DNA of 51,111 nucleotides, from positions 1 through 51,111 of the forward strand of contig CACWOQ010000009.1 of the NCBI GenBank assembly GCA_902762505.1. Direction: 5' to 3'. The DNA is from an uncultured Ruminococcus sp. (lineage in GTDB: Bacteria > Bacillota > Clostridia > Oscillospirales > CAG-272). The translations under genes were made by a program, and so were the position numbers. Positions 27,129-36,530 of this stretch are shown here, piece by piece (the stretch's first letter is position 1; every line of letters starts with the position of its first letter). The notes beneath the pieces are model-generated. The model was given only the letters and a program-made list of their open reading frames with translations, was not told the DNA's origin and ran no database searches.

Positions 27129-27157
27129 TTGATTTTGTCATATTTGTATGATATGAT
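27129..27157 (+). promoter_or_regulatory. promoter of the glycosidase-like/CotH/CBM9 operon
   Basis: TTGATT (27129-27134) and TATGAT (27152-27157), 17-base spacing, ahead of GGAGG and the ATG at 27201. It diverges from the TetR promoter. Confidence 0.65.
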
Positions 27158-27200
27158 GACATACGGAAAAAAGCCGCGCAACGCGGTTCCGGAGGTTGTT

Positions 27201-28775
27201 ATGAACAGAATTGAACTTGCAAAACAGGCTTTTGAAGAATGCTCTTCTCAGGAAACGACCGTACGTTACGGCGTGAAGCGCGGCGCTCCGTTCTGGAACG
27301 TCGAATCGCTTCAGTTTATGTACGTTCCGGCGTTCCACTTCACCGCGATACGCGGCTTTTACAGGTACAGATACGAGGCGACTGACGAGACCGGCAAGGT
27401 CCACACGTTCGAATCGGGCGACTGCTGCTCGCTTTTGACTCCGATATGGGCTGATCTGCCGGAGGGCGTCGTCCGTCTCAGAGTAGCGGCGCTCAACCCG
27501 GACGGCAGCGAATACGCGACCGTCGGCGCACGCACGTTTTTCCGTCTTGCGCCGTTCCCGGCGGATACGCCGCCCGCCGCCCGTCCGTACCGTGAAAGCG
27601 CGGTCATGGCGTACCGCTATGCGATGTCGCAGAGCTTTGTCAAGCACTGGCTCAAATACGGCGAGCCCGATCCGACGTACGATCTCAACTCCTATCCGAG
27701 CAAGATGATCGGCGCGCTCGTCGAGGCGATGCTGTCTTACGCCCGCATTTGCCCGGAGGATTCAGCCGACGCAATGAAGGTCGCCGTCAGCGCCGCGGAT
27801 TATCTTATCCGCATCACCCCGCGCGGCGACGTGCCGCTTGCGGATCTGCCGCCCACGTATTACCTTGATTTCTGCCCCGATCCGGAAAAATACGGCGTTA
27901 TCTCGCCCAACTGGCACGCGGCTCAGGCTCACAACGGCACGATGATGATGATATACCCCTCCCGCGCCGCAAGGATGTATCTGCAGCTCGAGCAGGCGAC
28001 CGGCGACAAAAAATATCTTGACGAGGCGCTGCGCATCGGCAGATATTACGTCGACACGATAGAGCCGAACGGGAGCTGGTATCTCGTCCGCTCCTGCAAA
28101 ACCGGAGAGAGGCTGACGGACAACTTCATCTCGCCCATGGACGACCTCGTTCCGTTCATGATGGCGCTGTACGAGCGCACCGGAGACCCGGTATTCAGGG
28201 AGACGGGCGAGCGCGCCGTCGCCTACGTCATGAAGACGCAGCTTCCGACGTACAACTGGGAGGGGCAGTTCGAGGACACCCCGCCTTCCGCGAATTATAT
28301 AAACCTCACTCATTACGCGCCGACGGCGCTGTCGTCATATCTTGCGAAATATCACGCGGACGATCCCGCGTCTCTTGAGCTCGCAAAGGAGCTTATGAGA
28401 TTCGTCGAGGATCAGTTCGTCGTATGGCACCGTCCGAATCCGTGGCGTCATCCCGCGCCGGACAATCTGCCGTCTTACGACACCTCGCTGTGGCACACGC
28501 CCGCCGCGCTTGAACAGTACGGCTGGCACGTGCCGATAGACGCGTCGACCGCCTGCGTCGCCATGGGCTTCCTCGAGCTGTACAAGGCCGGCTGCGGCGA
28601 GCTTTATCTCGCTAAGGCGCGCGCTCTTACCGATCAGCTCACCGTCGTTCAGCATGAAGACGGAAAGATCCCGACGCACTGGATGAACACGGAGGACGCG
28701 GAGAAAAACTTCTGGTTCAACTGCATGTTCGCAAGCTGCCGCGCGCTTGAAATAATGTCGGAATATGAAAAATAA
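27201..28775 (+). CDS. Glycosidase-like alpha/alpha-barrel protein
   Basis: A 524-residue cytoplasmic protein with no signal peptide. The region after about residue 150 is rich in regularly spaced helices (Y-L-I-R-I-T-P, W-H-A-A-Q-A-H-N-G, A-R-M-Y-L-Q-L, R-I-G-R-Y-Y-V), as in six-hairpin glycosidase, epimerase or uronyl hydrolase folds, so I infer a sugar-active enzyme. I do not recognise a named family. The first 120 residues look like a beta domain. ATG 27201 is chosen from GGAGG five bases upstream; upstream in-frame ATGs lie in the promoter. The end overlaps the CotH gene by 11 bases, so they form one operon. Confidence 0.65.
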   Translation: MNRIELAKQAFEECSSQETTVRYGVKRGAPFWNVESLQFMYVPAFHFTAIRGFYRYRYEATDETGKVHTFESGDCCSLLTPIWADLPEGVVRLRVAALNPDGSEYATVGARTFFRLAPFPADTPPAARPYRESAVMAYRYAMSQSFVKHWLKYGEPDPTYDLNSYPSKMIGALVEAMLSYARICPEDSADAMKVAVSAADYLIRITPRGDVPLADLPPTYYLDFCPDPEKYGVISPNWHAAQAHNGTMMMIYPSRAARMYLQLEQATGDKKYLDEALRIGRYYVDTIEPNGSWYLVRSCKTGERLTDNFISPMDDLVPFMMALYERTGDPVFRETGERAVAYVMKTQLPTYNWEGQFEDTPPSANYINLTHYAPTALSSYLAKYHADDPASLELAKELMRFVEDQFVVWHRPNPWRHPAPDNLPSYDTSLWHTPAALEQYGWHVPIDASTACVAMGFLELYKAGCGELYLAKARALTDQLTVVQHEDGKIPTHWMNTEDAEKNFWFNCMFASCRALEIMSEYEK

Positions 28776-30564
28776 ACCGTTCGTCCCGCCGCGGCATACG
28801 TCCGCGGCGCGGGCGTGCGTTTCCGCCCTGCTCTGCGCCGCCGTACTGCTTTCGTCCGGGTGCACGCGGACGGATCCCGGCGCCGAAGAGTCTGAGTCTT
28901 CCTCACCGGTCACCGCACCTTCCGTGACGGAGGCGCCGGAGGAGCCCGGATCTGTACCCGTATTCTCGCATCAGGGTGGACTGTACGGCGAAGGTTTCAC
29001 GCTCACGCTCGCCGTGCCGGATAACGCCCAGGACGGCGCGTATATAACGTACACGACGAACGGAAAAGAACCGGGGCCGGGATCCGAAAGATACCGGGAC
29101 GGGATAAGCGTTACGGGGACTGTGAGCGTACGCGCCTCGCTTTTCTCCGACCGGGGCGAGCGGCTCGGCAGGATAGTCACGCAGACGTACGTCACAGACG
29201 GCGCGGCGGGGCTCATGACCGCAGCGCTGACGGCGGATCCCGACGATCTTTATTCCCGGGAGTCCGGCATCATGGCGAACAGAGACGGCTCCGGCTCCGA
29301 ATGGGAGCGGCCTGTCAGCGTTGAGATCTACGGTGTAAACGGAGAGACGCTGATCCGTCAGGACGCGGGGATAAGGCTCGCCGGTTCCGGTTCAAGATCG
29401 TTCGATCCGGCGTCGTTCAGGCTGATCGCCCGAAAGCCGGACAGATTCGACGGCGCCGGTCTGAAATACAACGGCGGCGGAAAATTCAACGCCGATCTTT
29501 TCGGCGACGGGTTCAGCTCTTACGACCGTCTGCTTCTGCGCAACGGCGGAAACGATTCACCGTACCAGGCGCGCGAGAATTTCCTGCGCATGAATCTTCT
29601 GCGCGACTGCATAAGCAACGAATACTGCGCCGGACTGTCCCTGCGCACGGGCGTACCGGTCTTCGCGCAGAGATGCGTTCCCGTGAACGTTTATCTCAAC
29701 GGAGAATACTACGGCGTATCCATACTGAAGGAGGATCTTGACGAAAGGCTTCTGTCGGAACGCTTCGGTCTCGACAGGGACCGCATAACGGTCATAAAGG
29801 GCAAAAAGCTGTATTATCAGCTTGAATCGGGCAGTCAGTCCGAGCTTGACGAATGGCTTTCGCTGTGCGGTTACGCGATAGACAACGCCTTATCGGATGA
29901 CTTTTCGCAGGCGTACAAATACGTTTCCGACCGTCTCGACGTCAGAAACGCCGCCGCGTATCTGTGCGTGATGCTGTATCTGTGCAACACCGACTGGCCG
30001 CAGAACAACGCCATGGTATGGCGGTACACCGGCAAGCCCGGCGACGGGGAGTATTCGGACGGGAAATGGCGGTTCGTTATACGTGACATGGACCTCTGCT
30101 TCGCCCTGCACGACGCGCCCTCCCGCGTGTCGAACACCACGTACACTATGGCTGACACCGATACCTTCACCCGTCTCCTCATATTCTACCGCGACGGCAA
30201 GGGATACTCATACGATCCGTCGACCGGATACTACGGCGACGAAATGAAGCTTCAGGGGCTGTTCGATTTTCTGCTCAGATCCGCGGAGTTCCGCCGTGAG
30301 TTCGAGCGTATTTCCGCCGTGATCTCGTCGGACGCCGAGGCGGAATACATGACGGAGCTGACGAAAAAGCTGTCGGAGATGACGTCGGACGGTATGAAGC
30401 GTCACATAAGCACGTGGAAGGCGGCGGGAAAGATCTTTTCCGGTTATACTTACAGATCGTGGAGCTCGTCCTTTGACGGGATATACGAATTCATAAACGA
30501 GCGTCCGAAGTATTTCAAAAAATACGAGTCCGACGCCATGAAATATTACGCCGGTACGCGGTGA
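28765..30564 (+). CDS. CotH-kinase-family lipoprotein with chitobiase-like domain
   Basis: Lipoprotein signal peptide (S-S-G-C) and a Ser/Thr/Glu linker. A chitobiase C-terminal-like beta domain follows (about 70-150; Y-T-T-N-G-K-E-P). The CotH kinase-like domain (about 175-590) has G-E-Y-Y-G-V-S-I-L-K-E-D-L and the W-R-F-V-I-R-D-M-D-L metal-binding segment. CotH proteins are atypical protein kinases, known in spore coats and surface assemblies; here an extracellular location is predicted. The ATG lies inside the end of the preceding gene, so translation is probably coupled. Targets are unknown, possibly the CBM9-like surface protein encoded next. Confidence 0.85.
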   Translation: MKNKPFVPPRHTSAARACVSALLCAAVLLSSGCTRTDPGAEESESSSPVTAPSVTEAPEEPGSVPVFSHQGGLYGEGFTLTLAVPDNAQDGAYITYTTNGKEPGPGSERYRDGISVTGTVSVRASLFSDRGERLGRIVTQTYVTDGAAGLMTAALTADPDDLYSRESGIMANRDGSGSEWERPVSVEIYGVNGETLIRQDAGIRLAGSGSRSFDPASFRLIARKPDRFDGAGLKYNGGGKFNADLFGDGFSSYDRLLLRNGGNDSPYQARENFLRMNLLRDCISNEYCAGLSLRTGVPVFAQRCVPVNVYLNGEYYGVSILKEDLDERLLSERFGLDRDRITVIKGKKLYYQLESGSQSELDEWLSLCGYAIDNALSDDFSQAYKYVSDRLDVRNAAAYLCVMLYLCNTDWPQNNAMVWRYTGKPGDGEYSDGKWRFVIRDMDLCFALHDAPSRVSNTTYTMADTDTFTRLLIFYRDGKGYSYDPSTGYYGDEMKLQGLFDFLLRSAEFRREFERISAVISSDAEAEYMTELTKKLSEMTSDGMKRHISTWKAAGKIFSGYTYRSWSSSFDGIYEFINERPKYFKKYESDAMKYYAGTR

Positions 30565-30607
30565 TCCGCCTGCCGCCTATGTATAATAAAAGAAAAATCG
30601 AGGGAAT

Positions 30608-31594
30608 ATGAAAAAATTCGCTTTATCGGTACTTGTATTATCATTTGTTCTGTCGTCCTTCGTATTTTCCGCGCAGAGCGGGTACGAGCTCAAAACGGCG
30701 CCCGGATCCTTAAAGATCGACGGCGTGCTTTCAGATGGCGAATGGGACGGCGCCGCCGTCGTCTCGCTTGAAAAAGAAAACACCGGCATGTGGGCGAATT
30801 TCTACGATGAAAACAGCCGCCTGCCGCTCTGCGCCTATTTCTTTTACGGAGACGAGGGCATTTACGTCGGCGCCGATATATACGACAACGACGTCGACAC
30901 GGTGAACATGCACGACTGCTTCGAGGTGGCTTTCAACCCCGGCGGACTCATCCCCGACGGCGACGCGCTTGAAGGTCTTTTCTTCACCTTCTGGCTCGAC
31001 GGAGAAAAAATACTCATGAAGCGTCACAACAGATTCGACGGCGACCAGGTCGGACAGTTCGAGGACGGCGCCGTCTGCGAATACAAAATGACGGATCACG
31101 GTTATACCGTGGAGGCTCTGATCAGATGGGAATGGCTGACCCTCTCCGACCGTCCCGTCCTCAACGCGAAGACCGGGAAATACCGCACCCGCGTGCTGAG
31201 CAAGTTCGATTATAAAGCCGAGGACGCCTTCACGGACGCGATAGTCTGTTATCTGAACGGCAACGGAGACGATGCCGCGCCCTACAGATGCGTATACAGG
31301 ACCGTGACTTCCCCGGAGCTTGCCGGCAGCTTTTCAACTGCTACGTACGATATAAAATTCACGTTTGCAAAGCCCGCGGAAACGACCGGGGCGACAGATA
31401 CGGAGCAAAATACGGACGCCGTCACGGAGCCCGGGACGTCAGCCGCTCTGCCGGAGACGGAAACGGCGCCCGCCGAAGCCGGCGGAAACAGCACGGCGAA
31501 GGTGATAATCCCCGTCGCCGTATGCGCGGCTGTCGTTATAGCCGCTGCCGCCGCAGTGATCCTGATCCTCAAGCGCAGAAAAGCCCGCGCGTGA
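30608..31594 (+). CDS. Surface protein with CBM9-like domain and C-terminal membrane helix
   Basis: A signal peptide (about 1-22) is followed by a carbohydrate-binding family 9/DOMON-like domain (about 30-250), starting G-V-L-S-D-G-E-W-D-G-A and including D-N-D-V-D and W-E-W-L-T-L. A Thr/Glu/Ala linker leads to one hydrophobic helix (about 295-320) and the basic tail R-R-K-A-R-A, anchoring it in the membrane with the domain outside. It probably binds sugars or heme-like ligands at the surface. GAGGG precedes the ATG. The operon ends at a strong terminator. Confidence 0.78.
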   Translation: MKKFALSVLVLSFVLSSFVFSAQSGYELKTAPGSLKIDGVLSDGEWDGAAVVSLEKENTGMWANFYDENSRLPLCAYFFYGDEGIYVGADIYDNDVDTVNMHDCFEVAFNPGGLIPDGDALEGLFFTFWLDGEKILMKRHNRFDGDQVGQFEDGAVCEYKMTDHGYTVEALIRWEWLTLSDRPVLNAKTGKYRTRVLSKFDYKAEDAFTDAIVCYLNGNGDDAAPYRCVYRTVTSPELAGSFSTATYDIKFTFAKPAETTGATDTEQNTDAVTEPGTSAALPETETAPAEAGGNSTAKVIIPVAVCAAVVIAAAAAVILILKRRKARA

Positions 31595-31626
31595 CGCAAA
31601 AACGATACCGGGCTTCCCCGGAAAGA

Positions 31627-31661
31627 AAAAGGATATTGAGACCGGATCTCAATATCCTTTT
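31627..31661. terminator. bidirectional rho-independent terminator
   Basis: A perfect 15-base stem (31627-31641 with 31647-31661), loop CCGGA, with A4 on the left and T4 on the right. It serves the convergent CBM9-like gene and the minus-strand small membrane protein gene. Confidence 0.88.
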
Positions 31662-31693
31662 CTTATATCCGGCTTTTACCGCGCCGGCGGCGC

Positions 31694-31996
31694 TTATTTC
31701 ACATCCCTCATGATCCTCACTCCGATCCATATGAATACGATCATTGTGACGATCAGAACGACAACGGCGGCGATCATGTTCCACAGTCCCGTAAGCGCGC
31801 TGAGCGCGGGAGACGCGGCGACCAGGGCGATAACCTTTGACAGCTGCGCCGTATATTTTTTCGGATCCTCGGGTTTTACGGACTGCCTTGCGCGGACAGG
31901 GAGCATTTCATAGTCCTTTGTCAGCGCCATAAGTCCGGCGTAAATAAGTATCGCCGCCGAAAAGATTCCCATCAGTATCGAATATCCGTATTCCAT
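31694..31996 (-). CDS. Small two-helix membrane protein
   Basis: A 100-residue protein with two hydrophobic helices (about 4-24 and 70-94) around a soluble loop containing K-P-E-D-P-K-K-Y. No family is recognised. The ATG at 31996 has AAAGGT five bases upstream; longer in-frame extension would run into the giant gene. It begins ten bases after the giant protein gene ends and is the last gene of that operon. It may be a membrane partner or immunity-like protein of the giant exported protein (speculative). Confidence 0.7.
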   Translation of the reverse strand: MEYGYSILMGIFSAAILIYAGLMALTKDYEMLPVRARQSVKPEDPKKYTAQLSKVIALVAASPALSALTGLWNMIAAVVVLIVTMIVFIWIGVRIMRDVK

Positions 31997-32006
31997 TTCA
32001 AACCTT

Positions 32007-35000
32007 TCATCGTGCCGGCGGAAGCGGCGGATCCTTCGGCTTTTCGATAACGCTCTCCGCGGCGGGAACGCCCGCGAAGAAGAAATCATAGAACCATCCG
32101 AAGAAATCACCGCTCATCGCCTGCAGCGTCCTTGTCAGATTCAGTTTGATACCGTAGTGGAAGGCGTCAAACAGATCGATATTGAAGCAATAGTAAACGC
32201 AGCCGTTTTCGATCTCGAACTTTGACCCGTCGTACACCTCGCGCAGCTTGTCAAAGCCCGCTCCGGCAAGACCGCTGATGTATTGTTCCACAACGTCGGC
32301 GACCTTCGTCTCAAAGACCTTGTCGTTCGCGTAGCCCGCAAGCTTCCGCAGCTCGCCTTCAAGTCCGAGCGAATCGTTGAGTTTTTTCTGGAGCGTGTCG
32401 AAATTCGACTCCTTGAAGTATTTTGTGATATACGGCCCGATCTTCTCCTGGAATTTTTTGCTTTCCTTGAGCCACTTGCCGATAAGATCGCCCGCCTTTG
32501 ATTTCAGCGCCGCCGCGGTCATGTCCTTGAAAGCGTCGCAGAGCGAGCCCCAGATATCCGACTCGCCTTTTTCGTTGAGCTTCAGCAGATAGTTCTTGAT
32601 AGCGCAGTAGCAGAAGTAGCCGCCGAGCGTCGCCGCCGCTTTCTTCCAGTTCTTCAGATCTATACTGTTGGAAACAAGATTATCGCCCGCCGCCGCGAGG
32701 TTTTTGGAGAATTCGAATTTGTCCACGTCCACCGCTTCACCGTAGCTGCGGGCGGCGATCACCTCGCCTATCGCGCCGGTGATGAAGTCCTTGGCGGGAG
32801 AGATCAGAGCGTCGGCGACCGGACCCGCGTATGCGTTGACAAGGAACGAGAACGCGCAGTCGCCGGCGAATTTCGTCCATTCGAGCACGTTGACTATGAC
32901 GTTGTACATCGTCGCTTCGGTCTGATCCCTCTTCTGCTGCGTCGTCCAGTATTCCATATACTCGCGCAGGATCCACTTGCCGACGAGACGCATCTCTTCG
33001 ACCGAAGCGCGCGGCTCCGTCGCGCACTCCTTCAGCTGTGCGATCCAGTGATCCATGTTTTCCGGCAGTGAGTATTGCAGGATGCGGCGCTGAAGCTCTT
33101 TGTATTCCTTCTCCCAGTCTCCCATCGGATCGGGATCCTTACCGCGCAGACGCAGAGGTATCTCCGCCTCGTACTTTTTGCCGTCGTATTCGCAGGACGC
33201 CGGCAAAAGCACCATCATGAACGTGCCGTCCTCCGGCTCTGCGAGGTCGGCATTCGGCTCAAACGTATAGGTGAATTTATCGTTCCAGTCGCCCCACGAT
33301 TCTTTGTACTCGTACTTTTCCGCAAGATTCTGCTCCTTGTCGGCGCGCATACCGAGACCGCCCGCGCCTTTGAGCTTCTCAAATCTGTATTCGGCTTCCT
33401 TCGGATCGATGACCGCCTTATCCTCGCCTTTGACGGCGAGGGTGAACTGCATCTCGCTGACCTGCCACTTGCGATCGAGGTCGCCGGCGTATTCCTTTTC
33501 GTACGCCTGAACGCGGACGTATTTTACGTTGTTCTTCTTTCCCTCGTCGCGGGACGACACCGTCAGTCCCTCCGGATACAGGCTCACCGTAACGTAACCC
33601 TTGACGGGTTCTTTTTCTCCTTCGACCGAGACGTATATCTCAAACCGCTCGTCCTTTGCCCGGGCGAATATATCGTGATCGGGCTCGGGCGGCGTGTTGT
33701 TTTTCACAGTCATCTTATATACGGCGGGCTGATCCGTCAGCGCGAATTCCACGTCAAACCTGCCGGTATTCACCGCCGTTATATCGGAAAGCTTCGGAGG
33801 CGTCGGCGCGTCGATAATCGCAAAGCGCTCCGTGTAGGTAAAGCCGTCGCCCGGGATGGCGTCGATGCCGCAGTTTTCGTGATACAGCGTTCCATCACGC
33901 TCGTCGATGAATTTCAGCGACGGACCGTCCACTACGCGGAATACGACCGTGTTGGTAAAGACGCCGCCCTCGCCCGTGAAGCTGAAGGTGATATTCGCCG
34001 TATCGTTCTGATTGTTCTCCGGCACGCTGACCGTCGCCTCGCAGTACCGCCCGGCGAGCGCGGCGGAATGTACCGTCATGCCGTCGGCGGAGACGCCGAT
34101 GCACGCTGTCAGATCGTTTCTGTCGCGCTCGACCGTTCCGTCGATCTCCGCCATTCTCGCGCGGATCCTGACGGGCTTGTCGCCTCCGCGCCGTATCGCG
34201 TCGCCGAAATCCTTCTGAACGTACATTTTGTACGATTTTTTCTTTCTGTCGCCGGCTGATCCGTCAGATGCCGCGGCAGCCGCGCCGGCTATCGCCGCGC
34301 CCCCGCCCAAAACGCCGATCACGATCGCCGCGGGGACGGATACGCCGCCGTCCTCGCCGGGGTTAGTCTCGGCGCGCTTGGTCACGCCTGCAAGCTCAAA
34401 ACCGCCGTACGTGACGGGTTCGTCCGCTATGACCTCCGGCATCATACTGTACAGAGCCGGCGCCATGGCAACAGTCGCCTGCCATTTCGCCTGCAGATCG
34501 TTGTACAGATCGACCGCTTCCTTTTTCGGGCTTACCAGGCCGATCTTGTAGCCGACCAGCCTGTTGATCAGCAGATGATTTACAGTATATGCGTCCGAAA
34601 TCCCGGGGATACGGGTATAGTAGTAGTATTCGTAGGTTTCCTGGATCGATTCGTACTTCAATTCCTCGATCAGCGTAGAACCGCCTTCGTGGTACTTGAA
34701 TGTTTTATAGGTTTCCTTGGGTGAATCGTCCCATAAGCTGTGGTAGGCGACAAGGATATTGTCTCCGCCGCCCCGGCGCTCCACGGTTATGGTTTTTCTC
34801 TCGTCTGTATTGCCCTCTTTTTCCTTATTCCATTTTTCGTACTGTTCCTGCGCCGCATCCTCCATTGTGGGGGTATTGCCGTATTTCATATGATAGAGGG
34901 TGATATGCGGCTGATGTGCCACCACGTAGCCGTAAATATACGCTTCCGTTTCCCCCGGCTGAACGCCGGTGCTGCCAGACTTGTTGAAATCCTCGTAGTA

Positions 35001-35444
35001 GTATTGATACTCAAATTCCTCAATATTTTCGTCGTACATGTTATCCTTGACGTCATTGCGTCCGGCCGAGAAGTCCGCAACGTAGTATCGGTACTTGCGG
35101 CCCGGCGTATACAGACTCGTATACACGGAGGGGATCTTGTAGAGCAGGTGGACCTTTTGTTCAAACAGGCGGAATCCCGCGTTTTCCTTGGCGTCGCGCG
35201 AGTTGAACAGATAGTAAAGCAAAAGCTTTTCGCCCGTATCCGTTACCTTGTCCGGGTACGCGTCGCCCCAGTAGAAGTCCAGTTCAAAGTTGTTGCGTGT
35301 TTCAACCCTGACTTCGTATCTCGGATCGTTTATAAATTTATCGTAATTGAATATATCCGCCGCAAAAGAGACGAATGCGAAGTTCGAGGCGATCAGACAC
35401 GCGGCGAATATGCCGCACAATAACCTCAGTAATCTTTTTTTCAT
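32007..35444 (-). CDS. Giant exported protein of unknown function (1,145 residues)
   Basis: A signal peptide (about 1-29, M-K-K-R-L-L-R-L-L…F-A) leads into an N-terminal domain unusually rich in Tyr and Asp. A Gly/Ala-rich hydrophobic stretch at about 385-410 (V-P-A-A-I-V-I-G-V-L-G-G-G) could be a membrane helix. Immunoglobulin-like beta repeats follow (about 430-770). The C-terminal third is a long helical region with another amphipathic or hydrophobic segment (G-G-Y-F-C-Y-C-A-I-K-N) and ends in K-P-K-D-P-P-L-P-P. No known domain is recognised. The ATG at 35444 has AGGAGG upstream and overlaps the zinc-ribbon gene stop by four bases, so translation is coupled; upstream in-frame sequence is antisense-like and rejected. 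Confidence 0.8.
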   Translation of the reverse strand: MKKRLLRLLCGIFAACLIASNFAFVSFAADIFNYDKFINDPRYEVRVETRNNFELDFYWGDAYPDKVTDTGEKLLLYYLFNSRDAKENAGFRLFEQKVHLLYKIPSVYTSLYTPGRKYRYYVADFSAGRNDVKDNMYDENIEEFEYQYYYEDFNKSGSTGVQPGETEAYIYGYVVAHQPHITLYHMKYGNTPTMEDAAQEQYEKWNKEKEGNTDERKTITVERRGGGDNILVAYHSLWDDSPKETYKTFKYHEGGSTLIEELKYESIQETYEYYYYTRIPGISDAYTVNHLLINRLVGYKIGLVSPKKEAVDLYNDLQAKWQATVAMAPALYSMMPEVIADEPVTYGGFELAGVTKRAETNPGEDGGVSVPAAIVIGVLGGGAAIAGAAAAASDGSAGDRKKKSYKMYVQKDFGDAIRRGGDKPVRIRARMAEIDGTVERDRNDLTACIGVSADGMTVHSAALAGRYCEATVSVPENNQNDTANITFSFTGEGGVFTNTVVFRVVDGPSLKFIDERDGTLYHENCGIDAIPGDGFTYTERFAIIDAPTPPKLSDITAVNTGRFDVEFALTDQPAVYKMTVKNNTPPEPDHDIFARAKDERFEIYVSVEGEKEPVKGYVTVSLYPEGLTVSSRDEGKKNNVKYVRVQAYEKEYAGDLDRKWQVSEMQFTLAVKGEDKAVIDPKEAEYRFEKLKGAGGLGMRADKEQNLAEKYEYKESWGDWNDKFTYTFEPNADLAEPEDGTFMMVLLPASCEYDGKKYEAEIPLRLRGKDPDPMGDWEKEYKELQRRILQYSLPENMDHWIAQLKECATEPRASVEEMRLVGKWILREYMEYWTTQQKRDQTEATMYNVIVNVLEWTKFAGDCAFSFLVNAYAGPVADALISPAKDFITGAIGEVIAARSYGEAVDVDKFEFSKNLAAAGDNLVSNSIDLKNWKKAAATLGGYFCYCAIKNYLLKLNEKGESDIWGSLCDAFKDMTAAALKSKAGDLIGKWLKESKKFQEKIGPYITKYFKESNFDTLQKKLNDSLGLEGELRKLAGYANDKVFETKVADVVEQYISGLAGAGFDKLREVYDGSKFEIENGCVYYCFNIDLFDAFHYGIKLNLTRTLQAMSGDFFGWFYDFFFAGVPAAESVIEKPKDPPLPPAR

Positions 35445-36361
35445 TGTACCTTCGCCTCCTTTCCGAGTTTGACGACGCCGGTCGCCTGTAGGATCATCAT
35501 CACGATACCGCCGACAAGCAGCACAGAGCCTGTGATGACGAGTATGAGATTTACGCCCGACAGTCCGATCAGCGCCGCCGCCCCAAAGCCGACGGACAGA
35601 CCGCGGATGAGCCCGCTTACGTTCGGGTGCGACGGACTTTTGCTTTTCGTGAACGATCCGAGAAGCCGCCGAATAAATCCGGTATTCAGCGCCGCTTTCG
35701 CCGCGAGAAACGACGCCGCGATACCGCCCATAAAGGATACCCGTGTCGCGCCGCCGGAGATGAAAAGATACAACAGCATCGCCGCGCCGATGCCGCACAG
35801 GTACGCCCACAGCGTTTCAAGCGTCACGCCGAAGGCGCCTTTCAAGGTATCGGCGAATCGGCGCTTTTCACCGCCCTTGCGCGTAAAGAGTCCGATCAGC
35901 GAAACGAGCGCGTACGCGAACACGCCCTTGCCGACGATCCCGCCGACCGCGCCGGCTATCCCGCCGGACGTGCCGGCGTTTGCAAAGGTCAGAAACGACA
36001 GCATCCTTGTCGGCAGCGGTTCTATTCCGAAGGCGCGTAAAATATTGAGCGTGAGCCACACGCCCGCGAGGATAAAAGCCGGTATCAGCTTTTTCGGATT
36101 TTTGAAAGCCGCGCCGATCGAGGTGAACAGCGATTTGAAGCCGGATCCTACGACCCTGACGGGTCCTTCGGGCGCTGGCGCGCCGCTTTCAACGGCTCCG
36201 AGCGTGCCGAGCGCGGCTTCTCCCGCGGATCCCTGCGCCGTGAAATCAAAGCTTTGCGGCGTATCCGCCGCGTTTTGCAGCTCGCCGCCGACCCTGTTTC
36301 CGCAGTTATCGCAGAAATTCGCGTCGTCCGGCAGAAGGCTGCCGCATTTCGGGCAGTACAT
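35441..36361 (-). CDS. Zinc-ribbon multi-pass membrane protein
   Basis: Residues 1-24 are a zinc ribbon (C-P-K-C-G…C-D-N-C-G), the DUF2116/zinc_ribbon_2 pattern common in Clostridia. A linker follows, then about five to six hydrophobic helices from about 95 to the end. It begins the operon with the giant exported protein and the small membrane protein, with AAGGAGG seven bases before the ATG. A role in membrane placement or export of the giant protein is an inference from coupling. A divergent helix-turn-helix regulator lies upstream. Confidence 0.82.
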   Translation of the reverse strand: MYCPKCGSLLPDDANFCDNCGNRVGGELQNAADTPQSFDFTAQGSAGEAALGTLGAVESGAPAPEGPVRVVGSGFKSLFTSIGAAFKNPKKLIPAFILAGVWLTLNILRAFGIEPLPTRMLSFLTFANAGTSGGIAGAVGGIVGKGVFAYALVSLIGLFTRKGGEKRRFADTLKGAFGVTLETLWAYLCGIGAAMLLYLFISGGATRVSFMGGIAASFLAAKAALNTGFIRRLLGSFTKSKSPSHPNVSGLIRGLSVGFGAAALIGLSGVNLILVITGSVLLVGGIVMMILQATGVVKLGKEAKVQ

Positions 36362-36398
36362 ATATATGCCTCCTTACGAGTTGATTGCGTTCGCATCC

Positions 36399-36428
36399 AT
36401 TATACTACGGCGAAGGCGGCTTACTCAA
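36399..36428 (-). promoter_or_regulatory. promoter of the zinc-ribbon/giant-protein operon
   Basis: Minus-strand TTGAGT (36423-36428) and TATAAT (36399-36404), 18-base spacing. Confidence 0.65.
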
Positions 36429-36443
36429 TAGTTGACCTCTATC

Positions 36444-36454
36444 TGTCATTGACA
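36444..36454. promoter_or_regulatory. possible shared operator between divergent promoters
   Basis: TGTCATTGACA is a perfect palindrome with five-base arms, lying between the two divergent promoters. It is a candidate site for the helix-turn-helix protein encoded on the right. Confidence 0.4.
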
Positions 36455-36471
36455 AATTTACAGTCACCTCA

Positions 36472-36500
36472 TTGATTTTTTCAACGTATGATGATAAAAT
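36472..36500 (+). promoter_or_regulatory. promoter of the tandem-HTH regulator gene
   Basis: TTGATT (36472-36477) and TAAAAT (36495-36500), 17-base spacing, 30 bases before the ATG. Confidence 0.6.
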
Positions 36501-36530
36501 GTACGAAAGACCAAAACGGAGGGGCGAAAA

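Noticed and set aside
35445..35810. N-terminal extension of the giant exported protein
   Set aside because: The extension is Arg-rich, overlaps the zinc-ribbon gene in another frame, and the signal peptide with AGGAGG fixes the start at 35444.
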